Source: an uncultured Collinsella sp.
Lineage (GTDB): Bacteria; Actinomycetota; Coriobacteriia; Coriobacteriales; Coriobacteriaceae
DNA: 64,000 nucleotides
NCBI GenBank assembly: GCA_900542155.1
Contig: UQMD01000003.1
Location: forward strand, 1 to 64,000
Direction: 5' to 3'
The notes under the pieces were generated by a model. That model had not been told where the DNA came from, did no database searches, and was given only the letters and a program-made list of their open reading frames with translations. The position numbers and the translations under genes were made by a program. Positions 8,271 to 17,472 of the stretch are shown piece by piece. Each line of letters starts with the position of its first letter. Position 1 is the first letter of the stretch.

Positions 8271-8325
8271 TTGTCTAAATCTGTAACAGGTAGAGACGAT
8301 TTAGCCCGCTAGATGTTACAGATCG
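8271..8325. repeat. TGTTACAGAT-family element, copy 2
   Basis: A shorter relative of the 8183-8248 element: ATCTGTAACA (8279-8288) with TGTTACAGAT (8314-8323), interleaved with CTAAATC (8275-8281) and GATTTAG (8298-8304). It ends 12 bp beyond the stop of the DUF4867 gene and may also terminate it. Confidence 0.65.
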
Positions 8326-8337
8326 AGATGGAAGATT

Positions 8338-8982
8338 CTAGTCCACGGTGATGTCGAGGTTTTTGCCGACGAGGCCTACGTAGCCGCCTTCGGCTGCCTT
8401 GGGGCTGTCGGCGTGGCAGAGGACCCACTTGTCGGCCTTCCAATAGCAGTAGCTGTCGCCGGTCGCAGGCATGTCGGCCGCAGCCTCGGGGCGCGGACCA
8501 TTGGTGTCCGCCGGCAGCGCCACCATCACCTGGAAGCCGCCGTCGTCGACCATGCACGGCGTGTAGTGGAGCGTGGTGTTGAAGACTTCGACGACCGTAC
8601 CCGCCGGCACGCGGAACGCCTTGACCTGAGCGGTGTCGAGCTTGCCGTCCTCGATCTCCCAGCGATGCGCCACGAGCAGGATAAAGTCGCGGGCGCCCAG
8701 GTTAAACTCGCTGGCGCGGTGATACTCCAGGCAGTTGAGCTGCGTGTTGTGGCCGTTGCACCAGCCCAGCTGGAAAGGACGGCCGCCAAACATGAGAAAG
8801 CCCAATTTGTCGGCATCCTTGACGCCCTCGAGCTCCGGCGCGCTTGCTACGTACTTGCTGCCCTCGGGGATGGGCGTGGCAGAGAGCGCCTCGAGCACGG
8901 GCGACGTGAGCACGGACGGAACGTTATCCCAAACGTTGCCATAGGATTTGAACTCGGGATCGTTAACAGAGTAGATATGCAT
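8338..8982 (-). CDS. DUF4867-family protein
   Basis: A soluble 214-residue protein beginning MHIYSVNDPEFKSYG and matching, as I recognise it, the DUF4867 family, a cupin-like group of uncertain enzymatic role often found near sugar or carboxylate catabolism genes. Conserved-looking segments are LGWCNGHNTQLNCLEYHRASEFN and RVPAGTVVEVFNTTLHYTPC, with His and Glu residues placed as in metal-binding cupins. The ATG at 8982 is chosen because AGGAGTG lies six bases upstream; a longer in-frame extension lacks such a site. It follows luxS on the same strand but is separated from it by a terminator. Confidence 0.75.
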   Translation of the reverse strand: MHIYSVNDPEFKSYGNVWDNVPSVLTSPVLEALSATPIPEGSKYVASAPELEGVKDADKLGFLMFGGRPFQLGWCNGHNTQLNCLEYHRASEFNLGARDFILLVAHRWEIEDGKLDTAQVKAFRVPAGTVVEVFNTTLHYTPCMVDDGGFQVMVALPADTNGPRPEAAADMPATGDSYCYWKADKWVLCHADSPKAAEGGYVGLVGKNLDITVD

Positions 8983-9065
8983 GTTCACTCCTGTTCGTTT
9001 ATGTGACAGTACGAACATTCTAGAACAAACATAAGCGATTTTGAACGCCCATCCCGACCACTCAA

Positions 9066-9099
9066 CAAAAAGGCGCCCCCGCACAAGCGAAGGCGCCCA
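9066..9099 (-). terminator. rho-independent terminator of luxS
   Basis: On the minus strand GGGCGCC...GGCGCC forms a hairpin followed by CTTTTTG, 28 bases beyond the luxS stop. Confidence 0.75.
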
Positions 9100-9126
9100 A
9101 TGCGCGCGTTTTGGACGATAAAGCCC

Positions 9127-9615
9127 TTACGCCTGCTGATAATGCAGGTGCTTCCCGTCGATATCGGCCAGGTCGCGGTCGAGGTAGCGGCGGGCGAGCC
9201 AGTTTGCCATGGGGAGGTTCTGGTCCAGATAGTTGCCGCACTCCTCGGGAGCGGCACCGGGGACATCGCCCTCAAAGCCGGCAACAAACTCGAACAGCTC
9301 ACGCACGAGTGGCAAGATCTCCTCGCTCGTCACCTCGCCAAAAACGACGAGGTAAAAGCCCGTGCGGCAGCCCATGGGACCAAAGTAGACAATGCGGCTC
9401 GACCACTCGGCATGATTGCGGAGGAACGTGGCGCCCAGGTGCTCGATGGTGTGGCACTCGGCCGTGTTCATGACCGGCTCTTTGTTGGGCGTGGTCAGGC
9501 GCAGGTCAAACGTGGTGACGGCGGCACCGGTCGCCGGATCGCGGTCGATGCGGCTCACATACACGCCGGGCTCAAGCAGCAGATGGTCAACGGAAAAACT
9601 CGCGATGCGCTCCAT
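9127..9615 (-). CDS. luxS: S-ribosylhomocysteine lyase (autoinducer-2 synthesis)
   Basis: A 162-residue LuxS, which cleaves S-ribosylhomocysteine to homocysteine and the AI-2 precursor DPD in the activated methyl cycle. The metal ligands and catalytic residues are all visible: HTIEH (His55, Glu58, His59), the reactive Cys83 in GPMGCRTG, and Cys126 in PEECGN. The length is normal. AGAGGA lies upstream of the ATG. The gene has its own terminator. The preceding genes (nucleoside hydrolase and ribokinase) also concern ribose-containing compounds, but an inverted repeat separates them, so co-transcription is uncertain. Confidence 0.97.
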   Translation of the reverse strand: MERIASFSVDHLLLEPGVYVSRIDRDPATGAAVTTFDLRLTTPNKEPVMNTAECHTIEHLGATFLRNHAEWSSRIVYFGPMGCRTGFYLVVFGEVTSEEILPLVRELFEFVAGFEGDVPGAAPEECGNYLDQNLPMANWLARRYLDRDLADIDGKHLHYQQA

Positions 9616-9645
9616 GGCAGATCCTCTCGATAGTCAATTTGGGAC

Positions 9646-9711
9646 GGGGCTCTTTTAGCTGGTTCGAATGATCGCACCAATCATACCAGTCAAAAAAGCC
9701 CCATCCAAAAA
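9646..9711. terminator. inverted repeat after the nucleoside hydrolase gene
   Basis: GGGACGGGGCTCTTTT and AAAAAAGCCCCATCC form a long imperfect stem with U-runs on both strands. The left arm is a near-exact inverted copy of the AGCTAAAAAAGCCCCGTCCC sequence at 4011-4030, so it belongs to a dispersed family. Confidence 0.55.
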
Positions 9712-9717
9712 GACAAC

Positions 9718-10692
9718 TTAGCCCAGGACACGGGCCATGCGCGTCTTGAACTCGGACAGGAAGCGCGGGGCGTCGATGGTCAGCGCCACGAGTGCGCTCT
9801 TGTCGGGATCGGCCACACGGCGCTCGTCGCAGATGGTACGGCCGCGATACTCGCCGAGCAGGTCGATGCGCAGGTTGCAGCCGAGCGCACCTACGAGCGT
9901 GGGGTCGATCGCCACGGCAACCGCCAGCGGATCGTGCAGCGCACAGCCACCCAAGTAGGGGGCGTTCATCTCGTACGAGCCAATGTAGTGCTCAACCATG
10001 CTCGCAAACGCGCAGCCCGCCATGGTGCCCGAGCCCGTCCAGCCGGCAATATCGCGACGCGTGAGCACCACGCGATGCGTCACATCCAGACCCACCATAG
10101 TGAGCTTGCGGCCCGAGCGCAGCACGGCGTCGGCGGCCTCGGGGTCGCTTGCTATGTTTGCCTCGGCGCCCGCGCTCACGTTGCCGGGCACGGTGAGCGC
10201 ACCGCCCATCACGACCACGCGACCGATAGACATCATCGCCGCTGCATCACGCTCCAGGGCAAGCGCCAGATTGGTGAGCGGGCCGGTCGCCACGTAGATC
10301 AGGTCGGGGCCATAGGTACGCGCGGCATCGATCAGATAATCGACCGCAGCGTTGCCATCGGCCGACGTCGCCCCCACCGGCTCGTACGGCGAGGCGGGCA
10401 CGCTCGCGCCGCCGATGCCGTTCTTACCGTGAATGAGCGTGGTGGACGCCGGCGGCGTATAGGGCTCGGTCGCTTGCAGAGGACGGTCGGCACCCAGGTA
10501 CACCGGCACCTCGGGACGACCCAACAGGTCGAGCACCGCCAGGCAGTTGTGCGCCGACTGCTCGACGCGCACGTTGCCAAAGCACGTGGTAATGCCCACG
10601 AGCTCCACCTCGGGGCTCGCGATGGCATAGGAAAGCGCCATCGCATCGTCCACACCCATATCCAGATCAAGGATCAGCTTCTTAATCGCCAT
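9718..10692 (-). CDS. nucleoside hydrolase, inosine-uridine preferring type
   Basis: A 324-residue member of the IunH/RihABC family, which hydrolyses ribonucleosides to base and ribose in the cytosol. The N-terminal Ca2+-binding cluster is DLDMGVDDA (family form DTDPGxDDA, with Leu and Met at the variable positions), and the C-terminal catalytic histidine lies in ALHDPLAVA. The length is normal. It is 27 bp downstream of a ribokinase gene on the same strand, so the ribose released would be phosphorylated by the neighbour: together a nucleoside-salvage unit. Base preference cannot be read from the sequence. Confidence 0.92.
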   Translation of the reverse strand: MAIKKLILDLDMGVDDAMALSYAIASPEVELVGITTCFGNVRVEQSAHNCLAVLDLLGRPEVPVYLGADRPLQATEPYTPPASTTLIHGKNGIGGASVPASPYEPVGATSADGNAAVDYLIDAARTYGPDLIYVATGPLTNLALALERDAAAMMSIGRVVVMGGALTVPGNVSAGAEANIASDPEAADAVLRSGRKLTMVGLDVTHRVVLTRRDIAGWTGSGTMAGCAFASMVEHYIGSYEMNAPYLGGCALHDPLAVAVAIDPTLVGALGCNLRIDLLGEYRGRTICDERRVADPDKSALVALTIDAPRFLSEFKTRMARVLG

Positions 10693-10719
10693 AGTTCTAC
10701 TCCGCTTCTCCGTCTTGTA

Positions 10720-11691
10720 CTAATCGTCTAAACCAAACATGCGCTCAACTTCGGCACGCGTGGGAATCGACTGCTGCGCGCCCAAACGTGACACCGTCAC
10801 CGCCGAGGCACGGGCGCCGGCGGCCATGCACTCAAAGAGCGGCAGGCCCTCCAGGCGAGCCGCCGCAAGCGCACCAATAAACGTATCGCCCGCGGCCGTC
10901 GTATCGACCACCTCGCTCGAAAGTGCCGGCATGCGCAGCAGCTCACCGTTATCGCCAAGTGCAACTGAGCCGGCACCGCCTAGCGTGATGACCGCAGCCC
11001 CGGCGCCCTTGTCGACCAGCGCATTGAGCGCGGCGACGCAACTCGCATCATCCGTGGGCAGAATGCCCGTCAGCACCTGGCACTCGGTCTCGTTGGGGCA
11101 GACCAGGTCGACCGCAGGCCACGCTCCTGCCGGCAGATCGCAGGCGGGTGCCGGGTTAAAGATCGTATAGAATCCCAGCTCGTGAGCGCAAGCGAGCGCC
11201 GCGGCCGTTGCCATCAGATCACATTCGCCCTGGGCGATAAAGACGCTTCCGGCGGCCGGGGCAATCTCTCTGGCGTCGCCGTCGAGCTCGTCGGCCACCA
11301 GGCGCCTCAGTGCGCGGGCAACGTCCTCGCCCGCAAGTGCATGGTTGGCGCCCGGCGACAGCACGATGCGGTTATCGCTCTCGCAGCGAATGATAGTCGC
11401 GGTACCGGTCTCCACGCCATCGAGACGTGTCACAAACTCAACGCCAACGCCGGCATCCTGAAGCCCCGCCACGAGCACATCGCCAAAGGTATCGCGCCCA
11501 ACAGCGCCAATCATGCACGTGTGCGCACCCATGCGCGCGGCGGCGACGGCCTGGTTGGCGCCCTTACCGCCGGCGTTGGTGATAAAACCGCTGCCACCGA
11601 CTGTCTCGCCCGCGCGCGGCATGCGCTCGCATGCCACCGAAAGGTCCATGTTCATACTGCCGAACACCGCAACAATGCCGTTGTCTGCCAT
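10720..11691 (-). CDS. rbsK: ribokinase, PfkB family
   Basis: A 323-residue PfkB-family sugar kinase expected to make ribose 5-phosphate. It shows the N-terminal GSMNMDLSVACERMP, the substrate motif NAGGKGANQAVAAARMG and the C-terminal catalytic motif DTTAAGDTFIGAL (usual form DTxGAGD, Ala for Gly). The ATG at 11691 has GAGGAGG six bases upstream; a longer in-frame version does not. First gene of a two-gene operon with the nucleoside hydrolase. An inverted repeat at 11766-11783 overlaps the likely promoter. Confidence 0.9.
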   Translation of the reverse strand: MADNGIVAVFGSMNMDLSVACERMPRAGETVGGSGFITNAGGKGANQAVAAARMGAHTCMIGAVGRDTFGDVLVAGLQDAGVGVEFVTRLDGVETGTATIIRCESDNRIVLSPGANHALAGEDVARALRRLVADELDGDAREIAPAAGSVFIAQGECDLMATAAALACAHELGFYTIFNPAPACDLPAGAWPAVDLVCPNETECQVLTGILPTDDASCVAALNALVDKGAGAAVITLGGAGSVALGDNGELLRMPALSSEVVDTTAAGDTFIGALAAARLEGLPLFECMAAGARASAVTVSRLGAQQSIPTRAEVERMFGLDD

Positions 11692-11765
11692 GGAAACCTC
11701 CTCGTCTGCAGGCCTTACGCCCACCGTCGGCGTCGATCGTGCGCTCTCGCACCTCTATAACTTTA

Positions 11766-11783
11766 GTTCACTTTGATGTGAAC
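11766..11783 (-). promoter_or_regulatory. putative operator/promoter of rbsK-nucleoside hydrolase operon
   Basis: GTTCAC and GTGAAC form a perfect 6-bp inverted repeat with a 6-bp spacer, 75 bp upstream of rbsK. On the minus strand it overlaps a possible -35 region followed by TTATAG. A LacI- or GntR-type regulator is plausible but none is encoded nearby. Confidence 0.4.
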
Positions 11784-11876
11784 GCACCCTTGAGCTTGCG
11801 CCAGCAGCAAGCATTCACAGGAGCAGGTAGCTACAATGAATATGTGCCGACTATTCTCGTCATTGGATGATGTTTT

Positions 11877-14120
11877 ATGGAACAATTCCCACAATCGAGC
11901 CCACGCGGCCCGCGCCGCGCGCCCGATAACCAGGCGCTGCACGAACGCCCGCACACCGAGCGCCGCACCGGCGAGTCGCGACGTGGCCCGAGCCCGCATC
12001 GAACGCCCACCTACAAGGGCGCCTATGCAGCCAAGACCAACACCGGCGCCACACGCTCGTCCGCTACCGACCAGCAGGCGACCGCTCGCCCCAAATCTCG
12101 TTACATTCCTGCGCTCGACGGTCTGCGTACGCTCGCCGTCGTCGCGGTGGTGCTCTATCACCTCAACCTCACGTGGGCCCAGGGCGGCCTACTCGGCGTC
12201 ACGATCTTCTTTGTGCTTTCGGGCTATCTGATCACGCGCTTGCTGCTCAACGAAGTCGCCAAGACCGACCGCATCGACCTTAAGAGCTTCTGGATTCGCC
12301 GCATCCGTCGCCTGGTTCCCGCCGTGGTAACGGTAGTGTTCGTGACCTGCGCGCTGTGCACCATCTTCAACCACGTGATGCTCACCAAGATGCGCCCCGA
12401 CATCCTGCCGTCGCTGTTGTTCTTCAACAACTGGTGGCAGATTGCCCAAAACGTCTCGTACTTCAATGCTCTGGGCGACCCCTCGCCGCTCACGCACTTT
12501 TGGTCGCTTGCCATCGAGGAACAGTTCTACCTGATTTGGCCGCCACTGCTGTTTGCCATGGTATCCATGCATGTGAGCAAGCCCAACACGCGCCGCGTGG
12601 TTCTGGGCCTTGCCGCGGTATCTGCCCTCGCCATGATGGTGCTTTACAACCCCGCCGCCGACCCCAGCCGCGTGTACTACGGCACCGACACCCGCGTGTT
12701 CTCGCTACTGCTGGGTGCCTGGATGGCCTTTATCCCCGATCGCGACCTGGCGCCGGTGCGTCTCGCACATCGTTTGGGGCTCAATCGCCTGGCTGGCGCC
12801 GCCAAGCACGGCAAGAACGCCGAGGGCAAGTCTGGCGAGAAGGCCGGCGAAGCAGCCGAGACCGCTCCGGCACAGCCGAGCGCCCTCGTGCGCTTTTGGT
12901 CCTCGCCCGCATCTATCGATGTGTTGGGCGTCGTGGGTCTGGTTGGCCTTGCCGCCATGGTCGCGCTCACCAACGGCTACACCGCGTTCCAGTATCGCGG
13001 CGGCACGCTGTTATGCTCCATCCTCACGCTCATGGTTATTGCGGCATGCGTGCAGCCCCAGGGAATGGTTGCCCGCGCGCTGTCAGCCGAGCCGCTCGTG
13101 TGGGTCGGCAAGCGCTCGTACAGCATCTACCTGTGGCACTATCCGCTGCTGTTGCTCATGAACCCGGTCGCCAACATCAACGATACGCCCTGGTGGCAGT
13201 ACATTTTGCAGGTGCTGCTGGTGGTCGCCGTAGCCGAGTGCTCCTATCGCTTTATCGAAACGCCGTTTAGGAAGGGCGCCTTCGGCCGCACCGTCGCCGA
13301 ATTCCGCGATGGCACCACCACGCCCGCCAACTGGGCTCGCGCGCATATTCCTGTGTGCGCCACTTGCGGGATCGTGCTTGTCATCGCGCTGGGCGGCCTG
13401 ATCTTTGTGCCGGAGACCTCCGCGCTGAGCGGTGAGGGCGCCGAAGTCCTCAACAAGGAAGCCAAAAACACCGCGCCCACCGACCAGCAGGCGGCCGACG
13501 ATACCGACAAGGACAACGACGGCTTCCCCGATGGCTCCTACGACCTGTTGATGATCGGCGACTCCGTGTCGCTGCGCGCCGTTGATTCCTTTGACAGCGT
13601 GTTTCCTCACAGCCATATCGATGCCGAAAAGGGCCGCCAGTTTGATGCGGGCCGCGCGACATTTGAGGGTTATATCCAGCAGAACCTTGCCGGCAAGATC
13701 GTGGTCTTTGCGCTGGGCACAAACGGTTTGGTAACGGACGCCCAGGTCGACGCCATCATGGCCGATGCGGGAGATAAGCGTATTGTCGTGTTTGTAAACA
13801 CGCGTAGCCCGCAGCCGTGGGTCGGGTCCACGAACCAGGCCATCGCCAACGCCGCCACGCGCTACAAGAATGTACGCGTTATCGACTGGTACGAGCACAG
13901 TGCCAACCGCAACGACCTGTTCGATGGCGACGGCACGCACCTGTCGACTACCGGCGTGACCGAGTACCTCAACCTGATCCACGATGCGGTCAAGAAAGAC
14001 CTGCCCGTGCACCCCGAGGACCACGTCAACGATCCGCAGCCGGCAGCCGTCAAGTCCGCCGCCGACGCACTCGTCAATGCCCTCGCCTACAAGCCACACA
14101 AGCTGGGCACCGACAAGTAA
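11877..14120 (+). CDS. membrane acyltransferase 3 with C-terminal SGNH domain
   Basis: A 747-residue OafA/YrhL-like protein that would transfer acyl (often acetyl) groups to surface polysaccharide or peptidoglycan. Residues 1-80 are a polar, Arg/Pro-rich cytoplasmic extension. About ten membrane segments follow, with the family signature YIPALDGLRTLAVVAVVLYH and its catalytic histidine. After the last segment (~500) a low-complexity linker leads to an extracellular SGNH hydrolase-like domain with block I YDLLMIGDSVSLR, ALGTNG and the final GTHLSTTG (Asp-x-x-His). The two-domain fusion is known in O-acetyltransferases. The ribosome-binding site before the ATG is weak. Confidence 0.9.
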   Translation: MEQFPQSSPRGPRRAPDNQALHERPHTERRTGESRRGPSPHRTPTYKGAYAAKTNTGATRSSATDQQATARPKSRYIPALDGLRTLAVVAVVLYHLNLTWAQGGLLGVTIFFVLSGYLITRLLLNEVAKTDRIDLKSFWIRRIRRLVPAVVTVVFVTCALCTIFNHVMLTKMRPDILPSLLFFNNWWQIAQNVSYFNALGDPSPLTHFWSLAIEEQFYLIWPPLLFAMVSMHVSKPNTRRVVLGLAAVSALAMMVLYNPAADPSRVYYGTDTRVFSLLLGAWMAFIPDRDLAPVRLAHRLGLNRLAGAAKHGKNAEGKSGEKAGEAAETAPAQPSALVRFWSSPASIDVLGVVGLVGLAAMVALTNGYTAFQYRGGTLLCSILTLMVIAACVQPQGMVARALSAEPLVWVGKRSYSIYLWHYPLLLLMNPVANINDTPWWQYILQVLLVVAVAECSYRFIETPFRKGAFGRTVAEFRDGTTTPANWARAHIPVCATCGIVLVIALGGLIFVPETSALSGEGAEVLNKEAKNTAPTDQQAADDTDKDNDGFPDGSYDLLMIGDSVSLRAVDSFDSVFPHSHIDAEKGRQFDAGRATFEGYIQQNLAGKIVVFALGTNGLVTDAQVDAIMADAGDKRIVVFVNTRSPQPWVGSTNQAIANAATRYKNVRVIDWYEHSANRNDLFDGDGTHLSTTGVTEYLNLIHDAVKKDLPVHPEDHVNDPQPAAVKSAADALVNALAYKPHKLGTDK

Positions 14121-14199
14121 CACGCAGCAAAATCTGTGTACACCCGCAGCAACCAACCAAAAATCGCTCTTTTCGAGCCGGCTCCGAGAGGCCATGGGC

Positions 14200-14230
14200 A
14201 AAAAAGAGGCCGCAGCCCATGGCCGCGGCC
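14200..14230 (-). terminator. terminator of the NRMT-like transporter operon
   Basis: On the minus strand GGCCGC...GCGGCC is followed by TCTTTTTT, 23 bases after the stop codon. A larger palindrome around GGCCATGGGC overlaps it and may serve the convergent acyltransferase gene. Confidence 0.7.
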
Positions 14231-14252
14231 CGCTCGAAACCCAAAAGAGGCG

Positions 14253-15515
14253 CTAAGCGCTGTAACCCATCGCCTGCAGGACAAACATGACAACCGTCAG
14301 CACCGTGATCACGCCGATAGTCGCCCACGTAAGCACATTCCACACGCGGCCGTTGCGGTTGGCGCCCATAATGTGACGATCGGCGGCAATAACCACCTGA
14401 AACACCAAAACCACGGGCAACAGCACGCCGTTGATGACCTGCGAGGTCATCATAATCTGGAACAGATCGACACCAGGCATAAGCACCAGTACGGCAGAGA
14501 TACCGATGATGGCCGTAATGATGCCGCGATATACCGGGGCCTCGTCCCAGCTGCGATCGGCACCGCGCTCCCAACCAAAAGCCTCGCAGATGGCACTCGA
14601 CGTAACGCCCGGCAGCACGCAGGCAGCCAAAAAGCTCGCTGCGACCAGGCCCGAGGCAAACAGCACCGTGGACCACTGACCCGCGATGGGCTCCAGCGCG
14701 CGGGCGGCATCGGCGGCATCGCTAATCTGAATACCCGCCGGGAACAGCACCGTACCGGTCGTGATGATAATGAAGCCCGCAATGATATCAGCAGCGATCG
14801 AGCCGCTCACGGTATCAATACGCTGCAGCACGATATCGTCCTCGCCCGCATTCTTATCGACCACGTTATTCTGCGCCAAGAAAATCATCCACGGCGCGAT
14901 GGTGGTACCGATCGTTGCGACCACGAGCGACACGTAGCTGGGATCGTTCTGAATATTGGGGACGACCAAGTCGACCGCGACCTCACCCCAGTTGGGACCG
15001 GCCATAAACGCGGCGACAATATAGGTCACGAAGACGCAGCTTACCAGCAGCAGAATCTTCTCGATGCGCTGGAAGCTACCCGACATGGTAAGCATCCACA
15101 CCAGCAGCGCCACCAACGGCACCGAGATGCTCGCCGGCACGCCAAAGAGAGCAAGACCGCTGGCGATGCCCGCAAACTCCGAAATGGTCACAGCCGTGTT
15201 GGCGATCAACAGCGCCGCCATAGCAAGTACACTCTTGCGCACGCCAAAGCGCTCGCGAATGAGCGATGCCAAGCCCTTACCCGTGACGCAGCCGCAGCGC
15301 GCCGCGGTCTCCTGCGTCACGATGAGCAGCACAGTCATGACGGGAAGCATCCAGAGCATCTTGTAGCCATAGCTGGCGCCCGCGCTGGAATACGTTGCAA
15401 TGCCGCCGGCGTCATTGCCCGAAAGCGCCGCCAGCAGACCGGGGCCCATAGCGCCAAAGATGGCCGCGATGGTCAGCTTTTGCTTGGTGCCCGACTTTTG
15501 CTTGGTATTTTGCAC
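14253..15515 (-). CDS. Nramp-related metal transporter, probably Mg2+ (NRMT type)
   Basis: A 420-residue, 11-segment SLC11/Nramp-fold transporter. The two metal-site motifs are both altered from the Mn2+/Fe2+ form: in segment 1, DPGN is replaced by NDAG (LSGNDAGGIATYSS, about residue 34), and in segment 6, MPHN is replaced by APWM (GTTIAPWMIFLAQ, about residue 205). Loss of the metal-selecting methionine is the hallmark of NRMT proteins, Nramp relatives shown to carry Mg2+ in Clostridium and Eggerthella. The GTG at 15515 lies after AGGTGG and 8 bases beyond the stop of the upstream MgtE-N/CBS gene, so the two are co-expressed. Mg2+ specificity is inferred from motifs and partner. Confidence 0.85.
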   Translation of the reverse strand: MQNTKQKSGTKQKLTIAAIFGAMGPGLLAALSGNDAGGIATYSSAGASYGYKMLWMLPVMTVLLIVTQETAARCGCVTGKGLASLIRERFGVRKSVLAMAALLIANTAVTISEFAGIASGLALFGVPASISVPLVALLVWMLTMSGSFQRIEKILLLVSCVFVTYIVAAFMAGPNWGEVAVDLVVPNIQNDPSYVSLVVATIGTTIAPWMIFLAQNNVVDKNAGEDDIVLQRIDTVSGSIAADIIAGFIIITTGTVLFPAGIQISDAADAARALEPIAGQWSTVLFASGLVAASFLAACVLPGVTSSAICEAFGWERGADRSWDEAPVYRGIITAIIGISAVLVLMPGVDLFQIMMTSQVINGVLLPVVLVFQVVIAADRHIMGANRNGRVWNVLTWATIGVITVLTVVMFVLQAMGYSA

Positions 15516-15523
15516 GCGACCAC

Positions 15524-17368
15524 CTAACCCATGACTGACATGGCGAGCAGCACCGCGGCGATGCAATACGCCACACACGAGATCATGACGGCAATGACGT
15601 TCATGGCGGTGCCCGACGTGTTGAGGTCATGCTCGTCACGCCAGAACAGCACCATCAGGTAGATCACGGCACTCATGTTGCCAACCAGGCAAATGATGGC
15701 AGCGATATTAAAACACCCGGTAAAGAGTTGCTCCTCAAACATGGACGCATCGGGGAACGCGGCGGTGCGCACCAATTGCGCGCACAGATAGGTCACGAGC
15801 GACAGGATCAGGCCCATACCGGTGCTCTGGAAGAAGAATCCCAGGTAGGGCTTAGGCTCGTCGTCGTGGACGTCGTATTCCAGGAAGTAGTTCTTGACGA
15901 ACGACACCATGCGCGAGGCCGCCAGCAGCACGAGCGGCATGGCGCACATGGGAAACACCACCAGATGCGCGGAGCCGAGCGCCGTTCCCAGCACGGTCGC
16001 CATGATGCACGACGCGATGCCCCATACAACAACCCAGTATTGGCGATGCACGAACCAGCTGAGCACATTCGTCGAGTCGTCGGACGCGCTATCGCCCGAG
16101 CCGACACCGGCGATCTGCAGGTCCTCCTGATGCTCCTCGGCGATAACGTCCATGGCGTCGTCGAAGGTCACGATACCCAAGATGTGGCGGTTCTCGTCAC
16201 AGACGGGGATAGCGACCAGGTCATACTTGGTCATCTCGTCCGTTACGTCTTCCTGGTCCTCGTCGGGCGACACATAGACCAGGTCGCGATAGGCCAGCTG
16301 ACCCAACGTGGCGTCGCGGTCGGCTACGATCAGCGTGCGCAGCGAAAGCACGCCGGTCAGCATGCCGCTCGGATCCTCGGTATAGACGTAGTAGACGCTC
16401 TCGAAGTCCTCGTCGAGCTTGCGAATCGCCTCGATGGCATCGCCGACCGTCGCCGTGGCGGGCAGCGAGACAAACTCCGAAGTCATGATGCGGCCGGCGG
16501 TGTTGTCCTCGTAGCCCAGCAGATTACGAATCGCCTTCTCCTCCTTGACGCCCATCAGGCGCAGGAGCTTCTCGGCCTTCTCATAATCGAGCTCGTCGAT
16601 CAGGTCGGCAGCATCGTCCGGGTCCATCATGGCCAGCATCGACGATGCGTCCGTGTCGGACAGGCCCTCGAGCATCTCGGTCATGAGCTCGTCGTCATCG
16701 AACTCCGAGATGGCCTCGGCGGCCTGTGCCGTATCGAGCTGGGCGAACACCTGCGCGCGCAGGCGCGGGTCGAGCTGCTCGATGATGTCAGCGATGTCGG
16801 CAGGATGCAGCTCACCAAGCGTCTTGTGCGACACCGAGAGCTGGATGTTTTTAGTCGAGCGATCGAGCAGGTCCATATAAGACCAGGCGATAATGTCCTC
16901 GCTGAGCGGCTTGCCCAGGTGCTTCATAAAGCCCTCGACGACGTGCTCGAGCGCGGGGCTGATTGCACGCAGCAGGCCGCGGGCGCCGACCTCGGCACCC
17001 AGCAGACGCAGCTGATTTTCGCCCGACATGGAGAACTTGATGTCGTTGACACGCACGACCTTCATGCCTTGCGTATCGACGATCTGCTTATTGAGAACAT
17101 CGCGCGCCAGCAGGAGCTCGGTCGGCTGCAGGTACGAAAAGCGAATGTTGGTGGCAGACGTATTGAGATACACGCCCGTCTCGTCGATACGGTCGACCCA
17201 TTTGCGCCAGCTGATCATAAACGGCGTCTTGCCGGGACCACGGAACGCAAGCGACGTCACGTGCGGAAAAACTTCGCCGGTTGCAATGCCAAAATCGTTC
17301 ACAACGCCGAGCTTTTCGCCGTCGACGTCCAAGACCGGCAATTTGAGCATCTCACTCAGATAATTCAA
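15524..17368 (-). CDS. PRC-barrel/MgtE-N/CBS protein with C-terminal membrane domain
   Basis: A 614-residue protein. Residues 1-150 resemble two PRC-barrel-like units (LPVLDVDGEKLGVVNDFGIA and later). About 180-300 is an MgtE N-terminal superhelical domain (LHPADIADIIEQLDP, MDPDDAADLIDEL), followed by a CBS pair (about 300-430; GRIMTSEFVSLPATATVGDA) and five hydrophobic segments. MgtE N and CBS domains sense Mg2+ in MgtE channels, but the C-terminal membrane part shows no GNxGxQ-like pore signature of MgtE. It may therefore be a Mg2+ sensor that regulates the downstream NRMT-like transporter. Translation starts at TTG (17368) after GGGGAG. A long structured leader precedes it. Confidence 0.8.
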   Translation of the reverse strand: MNYLSEMLKLPVLDVDGEKLGVVNDFGIATGEVFPHVTSLAFRGPGKTPFMISWRKWVDRIDETGVYLNTSATNIRFSYLQPTELLLARDVLNKQIVDTQGMKVVRVNDIKFSMSGENQLRLLGAEVGARGLLRAISPALEHVVEGFMKHLGKPLSEDIIAWSYMDLLDRSTKNIQLSVSHKTLGELHPADIADIIEQLDPRLRAQVFAQLDTAQAAEAISEFDDDELMTEMLEGLSDTDASSMLAMMDPDDAADLIDELDYEKAEKLLRLMGVKEEKAIRNLLGYEDNTAGRIMTSEFVSLPATATVGDAIEAIRKLDEDFESVYYVYTEDPSGMLTGVLSLRTLIVADRDATLGQLAYRDLVYVSPDEDQEDVTDEMTKYDLVAIPVCDENRHILGIVTFDDAMDVIAEEHQEDLQIAGVGSGDSASDDSTNVLSWFVHRQYWVVVWGIASCIMATVLGTALGSAHLVVFPMCAMPLVLLAASRMVSFVKNYFLEYDVHDDEPKPYLGFFFQSTGMGLILSLVTYLCAQLVRTAAFPDASMFEEQLFTGCFNIAAIICLVGNMSAVIYLMVLFWRDEHDLNTSGTAMNVIAVMISCVAYCIAAVLLAMSVMG

Positions 17369-17472
17369 TGGTGCTCCCCATCATTATCCCTGCGGACCGC
17401 GTGACCATACCGGCACGCAATCCGTGGACTTTTAGATATGTATACGCATGCGCGGGCGGCACGCCGCTCGAC

